DNA of 64,000 nucleotides, from positions 992,001-1,056,000 of the forward strand of contig VDCT01000326.1 in NCBI GenBank assembly GCA_009763385.1, given 5' to 3'. Origin of the DNA: Coix lacryma-jobi var. lacryma-jobi. Its lineage: Eukaryota; Streptophyta; Magnoliopsida; Poales; Poaceae. Below the pieces are notes generated by a model that was given only the letters and a program-made list of their open reading frames with translations, ran no database searches and had not been told where the DNA came from. Below are positions 53,853 through 64,000 of this stretch, piece by piece; the first letter of the stretch is position 1; the number at the start of each line of letters is the position of its first letter. The position numbers and the translations under genes are program-made.

Positions 53853-54210
53853 CCCGTTTGGATGTTTGAAATTGAATTCATTTTAAGAATCATAATTTAG
53901 ACATATATTAATTAAGCTGATATGATTATATATGAATTATATTTGTATATTATTGTTGCTTATACGAGAGAGATACTCATATGTTGCATTTCTACCATAG
54001 GGGAGTGAGTTGAAGAGAGTGTTATAAATTGCAAAGTAGAAATATAGCATGATGATATATAGAATCCATTTCCCTCTCCCACCCTATGAATTTGAGATAG
54101 GCTTATATATGATCTTTAGAAAGTGGTGGAATGCCAAATTCCAAGACAAATAGCCTAGTTTATTGAGTGAATTCCAATTCCTCCAAAATGAAGGGATCCA
54201 AACGAGCCCA
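53853..54210. mobile_element. MITE, GGGCCCGTTTGGAT family
   Basis: Ends GGGCCCGTTTGGAT and the complement ATCCAAACGAGCCC, about 358 bases, AT-rich, with TTTCTACCATAGGGGAGTGA inside. The related inverted copy is at 10835-11150. Target duplication not resolved. Confidence 0.65.
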
Positions 54211-54704
54211 AGAGACTTTGAAGTGAGTTTCTATTCTGATTTTGAGAGTTTATGCTAGAGAATAAAAAAGAATCCATTTAAGTCACATAATCACTTTACT
54301 AGAGAATCAGTGAGCATGGCTAGAGAATCGGATAGGAAGGGAGTATCAATTTTCTAGGTACGTCAAAATTGGACAATTGATCACATTAGGTCCAAGTACT
54401 CATCACTAGATGTCATCTCCCTCCAGCAAGTGAAAGCGTGCACTGAAATTGTACGAGAGGTATGAGCAATTGAACACTGGACATACAGATGCTCTCTATT
54501 TATATATGCTTTAGTTTCATAATGATATTTGGATACTTTTTCTTTGCCTTTTTACTGTAATAACACCAATATTTACCGGTTCGTAGAGCGTCATCGCCGT
54601 TGCTGTCCCTACCAGTTGTGGAGGAACAACCGAGACTGCCGACCCGCAGCAGGAGGATCGCCGCTTAGCCACTTTCGCGCGCCCCGGTCTCCAAGAGGGG
54701 TGAG

Positions 54705-54899
54705 GTGTTGGTGATGAAGCCGATGAGCTTCCTCGACAAGTTGTCAGTGTCTTCCACAACATCCAAAGAAGTCTACGATAGTATCTTCGTCGGCCGGCTC
54801 AACCCCTCGCATGCAGAGGCGATTTGTGAGCTCTTTTCGGATGCACAAGGAGGGGCGAACGGAGGACGAAAGAGACGTCGCGCGAGCCAGCGCGTCTGA
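54705..54899 (+). pseudogene. Retroelement-like coding remnant
   Basis: 64 codons, MLVMKPMSFLDKLSVSSTTS to GGRKRRRASQRV. The stretch YDSIFVGRLNPSHAEAICEL, followed by a Gly-rich basic tail, resembles short C-terminal proteins found around grass retrotransposons. Only this piece is recognisable and the call is from memory of similar sequences. Confidence 0.25.
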
Positions 54900-55850
54900 T
54901 CGCCAATGGTGGCTAAGTACTATGATTAGTGAGTAATAGTCAAGGGCATCCTTATGCTAGAGAGGGCGGAGTCGATTATATAACATTATAACATCATATT
55001 AATCCCTCTATTGTGTCATGCTCATGACGCGTCGTTGTAACGTTCAATATTTCTTCCTCTTAATACATATATAAGCAAATCTTTTGCGTATTCGCGAAAA
55101 CACCAATATTTACAGAGCTATGCAGTTTACAACTCACTTAACATGGTTCTAATAATAACAGACTATATGACATTTCAGGAACGCTGTTTCCACCGTGCGT
55201 GCATGAATAAAACATCCTCTATTATTGCTAGAAATATGATTCTTTAGTGTCAAGTCATTGTGGAAGCTGCTCAATTTTCTAGAATCATTTCTTTGAATTT
55301 CTTTTATGTGTATGTAATCGAGAAACTTGTGTTGTTGCACAAAATCTATTGACTTTATTTTTGTAAGTCTGGTATTTTCCTTCTACCATTCATTTGGCTT
55401 CAATTCGTGGTGAGGCCCAGAGGCCCATGACAAGATAAGATTTTGGCCCATGGTGTGTGGCCCAAACATGTGAGGAATGATCCTTTTTTATATGAAAAAA
55501 ATCATTCATATAATACTATTAAAATCATCAGATGGTCAAGGGAAAACTGTGCTTTTAGAGCAACACCACGTTTCATCTAGATGCGTGTGGAGTAGTAGTC
55601 CTTGGAGTAACTGATCTTTTTTTCCCAAGAAAGTTACATAAAATTTTCTACCGGCATGAACAAAACTATCAACAGGCTTTTATAAATCCCTCCATATAAA
55701 CCGATCGAGATTTGGCGTTTGAGTGAGAGCCAAAAACACATCAAACAATACACGATTTGACCAATTATAGTAGGATTATTACATTAAATAAAAAAATGTC
55801 GTAGTAAGAGATCGAGCAAGGAGGAGTTTATGTGCTGGTAGATATTATTT

Positions 55851-57010
55851 GGCCTTATTTAGTTTCCACACTAAAAACTTTTCACTCATCACATCAAATG
55901 GCTAGACACATGCATGAAATATTAAATATAGATTTTAAAATAATTAATTACATATATTAAAATAACTTTGCAAAATAATTTTTTAAACCTAATTAGTCCA
56001 TAAATTGATAATATTATGCTACAGTAAACATGTACTAATGACGGATTAATAATTTTTGTTGTAATACCCTCAAATAACTGTGAGTCATTCATTTGTTTTG
56101 ATCATATGGTTATTATCACATCTTAAGGGGGTAATATCTTTATTTATTTTTTGATTATGTAAAATATGATAAATAAAGAAGGTTTTAGATATAAATCTTT
56201 TGTTTAGATTTGATAGATACATGTGTGGTCCGGTAAATATGCTAAATATTTTTTAGTTTACATCTTTAGATTTGATATATGTTTAAATTACCATATAAAT
56301 TAGCATGTGACGTGATACACATGATTTTATATTCAATATGATTTGCATATACAATAGTGCAATTACGTGTTGCCATATGAGGATGTGTGCGTGCATAGCT
56401 TTTAGGGTCTCATACGTACGTGACTTCGTGTGCAGTAACTGTGTATACGTGTTATTAGCTGATTAAAATCATACCATATGAATTCTTATCCAATTATTTA
56501 TTACCAAATTTTGGATAGCAGTTTTAGTTCAAAATTTGAATGTGGGTGAATATTATCATATCCGAATACAAATTTGATAGGATTTACATTTGATTATAAC
56601 TTAATTTTGAAGACAGTAATTTGTTTTATCTATTATTTTAAGAGAATAAATATTTGTCCATGATAACATACCATGACTTATCTCCCATAGGCAGAGTCCT
56701 TAACTAGGGGGATTTATCGCCGGTTGATGCGATCACATGCGTTAGGTGGATTTAATAATATTTTTCCTTTTCTGAGTTAATTAATTAATTTGAAAATCCT
56801 AAAAAAAACAATGACTCAGATTTATTTGAGATATTACCTCTAAACAAGTAAAATATGTACCATAGCATTGCCCTGGATAAATTAGTCTTAATAATTCGTC
56901 TCACAGGTTGCAGACGTAATATGTAATTTGTTTTTCTTATTAGTTTATTTTTAACAAACTAAATTAGTACCAAAATATTTGGTGTGACATAAAAAAAAAA
57001 CCACGGGCTA
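55851..57010. mobile_element. MITE split by a nested insertion of about 0.8 kb
   Basis: 55851-56055 starts GGCCTTATTTAGTTTCCAC and carries AACTTTTCACTCATCACATC and GCTACAGTAAACATGTACTA. The family sequence resumes at about 56878 (TAAATTAGTCTTAATAATTC, GTAATATGTAATTTGTTTTT) to the end near 57010. The 820 bases between (AT-rich, TTGTAATACCCTCAAATAAC onwards) are foreign; no gene, and ends not resolved. Confidence 0.6.
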
Positions 57011-57728
57011 AATAAACACTTTATTTATGAGAAATCGAGAGGTCTCATCACGAGTACCTTAATATGGGATCAGCCGATCAGGATGCGATAGGCATGAAAA
57101 GCGCCCATAAATTGAAACTCAATAAAGGCGACAAGAAGAGCACAAGTGGTAACAACTCAGAAGAGTTATACTACAACTAACAGATAAAGCAAATCATCAG
57201 TGAAGGCCAATCCTCTAAAAAAACAGTGAAGGCTAACGGTGGCGGTAGCAATTGGAACGATGCAATACAAATGCAAGGAGCCGGATCTAAAAGGTGATGA
57301 CGTGGCGCATTCAAATATAGAGAGCGGCTAATTTTAATTTACAGAGCTTGAGCTGCTGTGGTTAGTTTCACTTTTAGATATATTTTTACATTTACTTACA
57401 TGCATAAATAAATAGTTTCTTACACATATACTGTACTGTATAGAGAGAGGAGTTTGTTACGATGGGGCCCACATGCGCCGCGTTGGAAAGCGTGCCCTAC
57501 ACGTCTCCCCCCTCCGCGACCGCGGCTGGCTTTGACAGCTGGACTACTTGCACGAGGGAATAGGACCCTCCCCGCTCGGTGCCTCCATTTCGCCTCCGCC
57601 CGCGCCCGCGCCCGCGCCCCGCCCCGCCCCACGCCTCGCCCCGCCCCGCCCCACTGCCACCCCCCGGCCTAGCACGCCTCCGCCGCTGCCGCCCCTCGGC
57701 TTGGCAAACGCCGCCTCCGCCGCGCGCC

Positions 57729-60700
57729 ATGGCGAAGGTGTTGTGCTCCCTGCGCCAGGCGCGACCCGCGACCATCGCGGCGTGTCCGCACAGCGAGCTA
57801 CTCGCGGTCGCGCCGAAGGCTGGGCGCGGGGACGGCGGGAGCTCACGGGTCGAGTTTGTCTTGCGATGGAACCTCGAGGTCCTCAGCAGCATCCCTGTCG
57901 CAGACGGCGATTTGCACAGGCTGGCGTGGTCCTGGAACGACTCCTCCTCCGCGTACAAAGTGGGCCTCCTCGCCGGTGGCTTCGACGGCGGCGTTTCCAT
58001 ATGGAACCCTGCTGCCAACTATGCCTAGTGAGTCCCCCCGCCTCTGTTCTATTCGTTTCTTCTCTGGTGTGTCAAGAGTCGAGACCCTGGAAGGATCTCA
58101 CATTATAATTGGAATAGAATAGAGAGAATTCTTGGGGATAAACGGGGTAGCCAATTTCCTCGTACGGCTGCATCTTCTAAGAACTTCAAATTCCCTGTCA
58201 AAGCGTTGCTCATCAGCATACATTTTCATGCGATTCTGACTTTTGAGAGCAGCCTTCCGCTTGAGATGATCTAACTGGGCTTCTTTTGGTGCATTTGCGG
58301 TACTGGAAATCATTATGGTGATAGTGATGTTCAGGTTCTGGTGGGGTGGAGGAAAATTGGGGATAATGGTGGTGAGGTTGGGCTAGATATGGGTAACGAT
58401 GGTGTTGTGGGTTATGGTAGTAAGGATATGGGTTCTGGTATGGGTAACATACGGATTAAAAGGGGGCTCCTGGGATGTACTAGTAGGAGTACGGCAGAGG
58501 AGGCGTGGAAGCATGAAAATGATATGTGGAGGGAGCTCCTGGATAATGTATACTGATGTGTGTAGGTTTGAGAAATAGGAATATGGCCATATGGCTGTGG
58601 TGGTGGACGAGGTGGAAGTGGATTGAGCTTGGGTGGGTTATGAAGAGGGTATGGGGGACGAGCAAACTGAGCACTGGGGAGGTGTGCTTACTGAAGAGCT
58701 AGGATAAACTCCTTGGCTGTCCATAGGACCGAATTGAGACTGAGCACCAACAGCACCTGGATTAGAAGCATGGGTAGGTTCAGAATCTGATACATTAGCA
58801 GGATGGATCCTTCTTCTCAAAAGTCAGTGCCAATTTCTCCAGTAAGAGATGCATCTCATCTATCTTGTTCAAGCATTGATTCACCTCCAATAAATCAGCC
58901 TGAAACGTCTGTAGCTCAGCACGCATTGTTGCAGCTTCCTCCTCAGCCTTAGTGAATCGTGACTGTCATCTCTGCTGAATCGAGATGGTTTTGGCAAGCC
59001 CTTCCCACAAGCTCGATCAGAATTGTTTACGGCCGCCAAAAATTGGGGATCCACCAAGGAATTTTACACACGAAGCAATATTTTGGTTTAGTTAGAAAAC
59101 ATAATTAATTTTCCTTTTATCTGACCATATATTGTTTGTACAGCTTCCCTGTATCTGGTTCATGTTTCTTCGACTTGCCTCAAGTCAACAACCCCATTGA
59201 TAGAAACAGGTATGCCCCCTTTTAGAATTCCTTTTGACGGTTCATATATTTATCTATGTCCTATAAGTAAACACATATGACTGGTACTTTTATGATGTAG
59301 AAAGAAAGCTTCGAGCATGTCAAGAGATGTGGAACGAATTTACATGGACCAACTGGATGAAACATTAGATTGCTGGCATATGGTGGAAGAAAATTTCAAA
59401 GCTGAAGTAGATGATTGGGAACTCATAAACATGAAGCCTGCTGCATTACTTGAGCACAAACCAAGTGGAGGGATAACTCATCTTGAAGGACCCTACTTAC
59501 TTAAGATAGCTGACCTTGAAGGACCAGTGAGTTTTCCCACTTTCGCTCTTTCTTGTTTCTAGAGATTTTCTTTCATATCTAGAAACCACGGTTGTATTTA
59601 CTATGTACCTATCAAATACTGTGCACAGGCTTGTGTGGGTAAAGTTTACCCAATAGCATCCCTAACCTGATTGATGGAAATTCTTAAACTCAAATCGCCA
59701 TCATGTCTTCTACTTCCTTTTGCGTCTTCACATAAATCTTGAGACACTTTGGGTTCAAGTGGTTTTGTGTTTTTTTTCTGATCACTCTCCTGGCCTCTCT
59801 TTTTCCTTGTGCATGGTTTTTTGTAGTCTCATAAAGTTCCTTTCATTTATAGATTTGATATATACTGCCTTAGCATTCACTGAAATTTGTTGTGCATATA
59901 TATAGGTTGAAATTTTCCACATCATGAGTTTGACCATGTAGGTACCAAATTACAAGAAGCTCCTCCACATGCTTGGATGTACTGGTCCTCATTTAGGAAT
60001 CTTGTATATGTCAAAAATTAATTTCAGTTTCACTGTAACCAGCTCTCAATTCTAGATTCAATCAGGTTCTAGTTTTAAAAAGTTCTAGACTTCTAAATTT
60101 CTTATTTACATGAATGTTACCTTGGTAAGCGATCAGTGAGCACATGTGTTTACCCATCTAGCATTCCTATAGCTCAAGTATGCCTCTTACCAACTTTTAT
60201 TGCTATATGTGGCCACCGACAACATTGGTTACAGATCCCGTGGCCCACTTGAACTGCTTCCTATATCCAGCTATATTTTTGAAAAAAAAAACCCACCTAG
60301 GCTGCTTCCATAGCAAGCTATCACCTGCCATACACATACGGTTGGCAATTAATGAACCTATAACAAAATGCCTAATGTCTTATTTTGAAATGGAAAGTTC
60401 TGCCCTCAGGTTATGGAGCCAATATGTCTTATTTTGTGATGCTGCTCCTCAATTAACTTTTTTACTGAAATTTATCTGTTAGGTCACAATTAACTTTCTT
60501 AGTATTGGTAAATTTTTGCAGGTCCGTGGCCTTGCATTTAACAATCAGTATCCTAATATGCTTGCTGCAGCTGGCAAAGCTGAGAAGTTGAACATCTATC
60601 ACATTGATTATCCTGTTAGAGATTTCACCAGTAAATATGAGGTTTGTGATAAACATTGGATACAAAATGATATGGTTCAGCCACATAATACATTCAGTCT

Positions 60701-61753
60701 CAAGATCTCAACATATTATTTTCTTTCATATTCAGTTTGCAGATAATTCAGAAAAGGCGAGGAATGCTCGGGTGACCTTCTTGGAGTGGAATCCTCATTG
60801 TCCTGCCATACTTGTTTCCACTTCTGATGCAGGAATGACTAGTAAGTTTCTTGTGCTTACCAACTAATTGTGTGATAACTTTTCTGGTACAATATAGCAA
60901 TCTGGGACATTAGAAACAAGAAGCCGGTGTTGAGGTTAGTAGTGTGGCTTATTTTCTATTAGCAAATCATCATCTTTTGATTGGTCAAGAAACCACTATT
61001 GTGTACCTCATGAAGTTATTAACTATTAATATTTTGTGTTCTAAACAGATTTGAGGATGAAAATCAGCACTGCACAGAGGCGCATTGGAATCCAAATCAA
61101 CAACTACACTTTGCAGTTTCATCGATTGGTCAATCTTCAGATACTGTTAAGGTAAACACTTGTTTGCTCTCATCCCATTTGGTGATTTCTTCCATCCTTT
61201 CTGCAAACCAAGTTTGATTTAGTTTTTTCCACAGATATGGGATCTAGGTAAAGCATGCAACAATTATTTGAAGATTCCAATGTCAAAATTTGGCCCCAAA
61301 AGAGGTATGTCTTCAAAATATTCTATATTCATTTCCTAAAACTGAACCATTATACCCTGTGATATATAAAGATATACATTCATCTTGTATATGTTTTTTG
61401 AATCAGATCTCATGTATTTAAATATACAGGTGTTACTACTTTGTCATGGTCTGCTGCTCATGATCGTATCTTAACAACTGATGTTGATGGTGGAACAGAC
61501 TGCTGGAGTGTTGATGGGAAAGAGGTATAAATAAATGTTGTGTTATTCTTAAAGAAAACATATTTGCTTATTGGTATGGACTGTGGAGTGCGACTTAATA
61601 TTTCATCTCATATTTTGTCAGCGTGTGGATCTATCCGGTGAGCTCTCAGATTCGTTGGAGGCACGTTGGTGCGAGACAGAAGATGAATTTGTTGTTTCTA
61701 CAGCAATCGATGTGAAGTTGTGTAGTTTGCTGAGGCCTCCTGTGGCTATATAG
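57729..61753 (+). CDS. Sec31-like WD40-repeat protein (short form)
   Basis: Ten exons: 57729-58027, 59144-59209, 59301-59526, 60522-60641, 60736-60841, 60898-60934, 61049-61151, 61235-61304, 61430-61524 and 61622-61753; 417 residues. WD-type blades are visible: GLLAGGFDGGVSIWNP, VRGLAFNNQYPNMLAAAGKA, VTFLEWNPHCPAILVSTSDA then IWDIRNKKPVLRF, HWNPNQQLHFAVSS then VKIWDLGKA, and TTLSWSAAHDRILTTDVDGG. Order and phrases match the N-terminal propeller of Sec31, the outer COPII coat subunit of ER exit. Full plant Sec31 has over 1,000 residues with an alpha-solenoid and Pro-rich region, absent here and not found downstream. Residues between exons 3 and 4 look atypical, with one blade weak. It is either a divergent short paralogue or a decaying duplicate. 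The ATG context GCCATGGCG supports the start. Confidence 0.8.
58090..59060 (-). mobile_element. Retrotransposon gag-like remnant within intron 1 of the Sec31-like gene
   Basis: The minus strand of 58800-58960 reads like the leader of grass gypsy gag proteins: RAELQTFQADLLEVNQCLNK, then MHLLLEKLALTFEKK. Pro/Ser-rich low-complexity coding follows, then KEAQLDHLKRKAALKSQNRM near 58270. Several stops interrupt it and no LTR was found. It enlarges intron 1 to about 1.1 kb. Confidence 0.4.
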
Positions 61754-63733
61754 AGACTGTCCCCATCTCATAGTAGCTTTAGTTCAGTGCATGTGTACCT
61801 CAAACTCCATATAGTGTGCTGGCAGTTTTAGACTTTCGGTGGTTAGTGAGAGGTCAAATAGTTCAGTCGGAGACAACGAGGATTTTGAGATTGCACTGTT
61901 GTGCTGCTTTTCTTTTGCTTTCTTTTTTTTTCCCTTTTTAAGTAAAGCAGTTTGACTTCTTATGCTATACTAATACATATCGGGCTAAATTTTGTTTGAA
62001 CATTGTTTTGGCAGTCAGTCTTCTGGCCAGGTCAACATAATTTCGAAGGCTGCAAAGCTATGAAATACCAGGAATTTTGTTTGAACATTGTTTTGGCAGT
62101 CTCGCTTACCCTATGCGTCAGAACACTCCGATGCCGGAGGAAAGGATAATAACGTCGTGGCTTGATTCGGCAACGTTAGCGTCCGTGTTGTCTCAACGGC
62201 GCTCGCTTGCTTGGCTCCTCGCGGGCGCGTGGCAGCAGCCCCTTATTCATAAGTAGCATTGAGATGTGTTGCTTTTACTTGTTCCAGTATGATCGTCAAT
62301 GCTGGTACCGGCACTACCTTATTCATAAGTTCAATTGAGTACACTTAATAACCAATATTATCAACATTAATTCAGAAATACATTAGAACTAAATGCTGTA
62401 CTCAATTCAGTTTTACGTCACCTATGATCGTCGATCTGAATGGTAGTAACCTATGAACTGTAATTGGTATTTCTGGTGTGTTTTTCAGAGTTATTGCTTA
62501 CTCCGTTAATGTTCTAATGTATTCTTGTCGAGTGTCATATCTAATTGGTACAAAACTAAATCGAAGTCTCTTGCCTGCACTTCTGCTTTTGGGGGTGAGA
62601 TTTTATAGATGAGCTGACAACCGGCCAAGTTTGTCAGAGATTTCCCTTGTCCGGCCATAGAATGATTCACTTTTTTCTTACAGGCCTACCTGGTTTTTGC
62701 AGTAAAATTGCTCTCTTAAATGATTTGCAGGTTAAGGTAATGACGATGAAGACGAGGGTATAGCGATTGTAGACTCTCCATAGTTGAGTTTTTCATTTAA
62801 ACTCTCCCGCATACAAATACTTCCGAATTTATTATCAGTATAAGAAATATGATATCAGAATAGTGTGCTCGGAACGTGCAGAATTTACCAAATCGTCGTC
62901 ATGTTGGATATCCAACATTTCTTATTCGGGTCCTTTTCACCTTATTTTAGCTCCCCTTATGGTAATAGTGGCAGATCACTCTGTTTCCCATCGTTGCTCG
63001 ATGCGAGACGTTACACACAAACACATGCCCAGATGTAGTGAAACCAAAATCACACTTGGGCTATGAGCGTGCGCCCAAGCCAGTCTACACTTAGGCCCGC
63101 AGGTCCCTATAAAAATCGAACAAAATAATATAATTCAAAACGCTCGATAGACTGATTAATGTTGCAGTTTCATACAGCAAAAACAGGTGTACGTGAAGGC
63201 TGCTGGGACGTGTGTGTGTCTGCGCGCGGGCGTGTGCGTGCGTGCGTGCGTGTGTGTGTTCTATAAAATCTGGGACGTGGTTTTGACCGGGGCAATGAAG
63301 CTCACCTTTGGCAATATGAAGATGAATCCGAACCGAATTAAGATACTTCCATTAATTAATTTTGTTATTAGAGATAGAATATGGACTATACATGACTTGC
63401 ACCTGTATATATAATAACGTTCTCTCTTCGTCTTTAAATAATTGTCTCACTTCCGGAAAAATAATTTGAACTATATATATATATATATATATATAGAATC
63501 TAGTTTTCTAAATAAATATTATATGTATTTTCTATAAACCGAGTTAAACTCGTGATACTTAACGAGGGACAGAGAGTAGTAAACGATGGAGACTTGGAAT
63601 CTATACTTACTCCCTATATATTACTCCCTATATATGGAGGCGTGGGCGGCGGCGTCTCCAGATTATAGAAACCAATCTGCTCGAAAAGCAAGGGATCGGG
63701 ATAGGATTCGGGAGGGGGAAAAAAAAACCCGCC
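61754..63733. other. Intergenic region with simple repeats
   Basis: No gene supported. TTGTTTGAACATTGTTTTGG is repeated at about 61993 and 62078, a short direct duplication. 63212-63258 is a GT/GC microsatellite, and 63474-63496 is (TA)n. 63421-63578 may be a degenerate Stowaway-like MITE (CTCTCTTCGTCTTTAAATAA against GGGACAGAGAGTA). Confidence 0.4.
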
Positions 63734-64000
63734 GTGGCGTCGGCGACTGAAGCGACGTCGTTGGACGACCTGAACGCCGACGTGGTGGCCGAGATCCTGC
63801 TCCGCCTCCCGTCGGCGTCCGTGCTCCGGTGCCGCGCCGTGTGCAGGGCATGGCGCGGCATCGCAAGCAGCCCCGGGTTCGTGGCGGCCCACGCCCGGCG
63901 CCGGCCCGTCGAGCTCGTCGTGCAGCGCCATGGTGCCAACGGCGTGCTGGACACCATCTCGCTGGCCACCCTCGACGAGGCCAGCCGCCGGTGTCTCCAC
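63734..64000 (+). CDS. F-box protein, 5' part (continues beyond the window)
   Basis: The frame reads LDDLNADVVAEILLRLPSAS then VLRCRAVCRAWRGIASSPGF, a canonical F-box (Skp1-binding part of an SCF E3 ligase), followed by VELVVQRHGANGVLDTISLA, the start of the usual C-terminal substrate-binding region. The frame stays open to base 64000. There is no in-frame ATG upstream. At the expected start, GCCGTGGCGTCGGCG at 63731-63745 has GTG where GCCATGGCG would be typical. Translation may start at another exon, or the start is lost. The nearest ATG at 63634 is in another frame and meets a stop. Confidence 0.75.
   Translation, partial: MASATEATSLDDLNADVVAEILLRLPSASVLRCRAVCRAWRGIASSPGFVAAHARRRPVELVVQRHGANGVLDTISLATLDEASRRCLH

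Noticed and set aside
57497..58018. 173-codon minus-strand frame over the Sec31-like first exon
   Set aside because: Covers GC-rich promoter and antisense of exon 1; low-complexity Arg/Gly content.
63614..64000. 128-codon minus-strand frame at the window end
   Set aside because: Antisense of the F-box coding sequence, which has a clear domain on the plus strand.

Overview
This is nuclear DNA from a panicoid grass, most likely sorghum or a close relative. The genes are spliced, with GC-rich first exons and AT-rich introns. The spaces between them hold typical grass MITEs (Tourist-like ends GGGC..TGTTTAGTT with TAA/TTA target duplications, Stowaway ends CTCCCTCCGTCC with TA duplications), a foldback Mutator-like element, a hAT element, a solo LTR and a 14 kb Ty3/gypsy element. 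Species is inferred; the rest is read from the sequence.

Layout. 1-2.8 kb: CACTA terminal fragment and a Stowaway-like MITE. 2.9-5.8 kb (+): SANT/Myb-domain protein (M18BP1/KNL2-like features) with an apparent 1-base frameshift. 8.2-20.0 kb (-): three BCS1-like AAA-ATPase genes. The second and third are recent tandem copies and each carries a decayed second-exon relic downstream; a third relic lies upstream of the first gene. A 1.03 kb Mutator-like palindrome (9-base duplication) and a solo LTR (5-base duplication) sit in the cluster. 20.6-22.0 kb: further copies of the cluster's upstream flank. 22.05-36.04 kb: Ty3/gypsy retrotransposon inserted in a MITE. It has LTRs of 919 and 881 bp, gag-pol on the minus strand broken by a stop and a frameshift, and a five-exon antisense gene on the plus strand with its own TATA-like box. 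Two tandem arrays (87 and 55 bp) lie where the two transcription units converge. 36.1-37.8 kb: MITEs, four near-identical 133 bp tandem copies and another copy of AAA-cluster flank.

38.4-42.2 kb (+): nine-exon membrane protein, TMEM33/POM33-like, with a hAT element and a MITE in its introns. 42.6-46.2 kb: AT-rich, strand-biased degenerate repeat bounded by GC-rich sequence. 46.6 kb and 51.4 kb: Rf-like PPR gene fragments, the first as an inverted pair. 48.6-51.1 kb (+): nuclear gene for a plastid sigma-70 factor with a GC-AG intron, between tRNA-Val(UAC) (-) and tRNA-Val(AAC) (+). 52-57 kb: repeats, tRNA fragment, nested MITEs. 57.7-61.8 kb (+): short Sec31-like WD40 protein. 63.7 kb to the end (+): start of an F-box gene whose expected ATG reads GTG.

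The host genes are unrelated housekeeping or stress-type genes and do not form a pathway. The most unusual system is the retrotransposon's antisense multi-exon gene. The best-supported history is the stepwise AAA-ATPase expansion, ordered by transposon insertions. Exon boundaries were assigned by hand from GT-AG sites, reading frame and family similarity, without transcript data.
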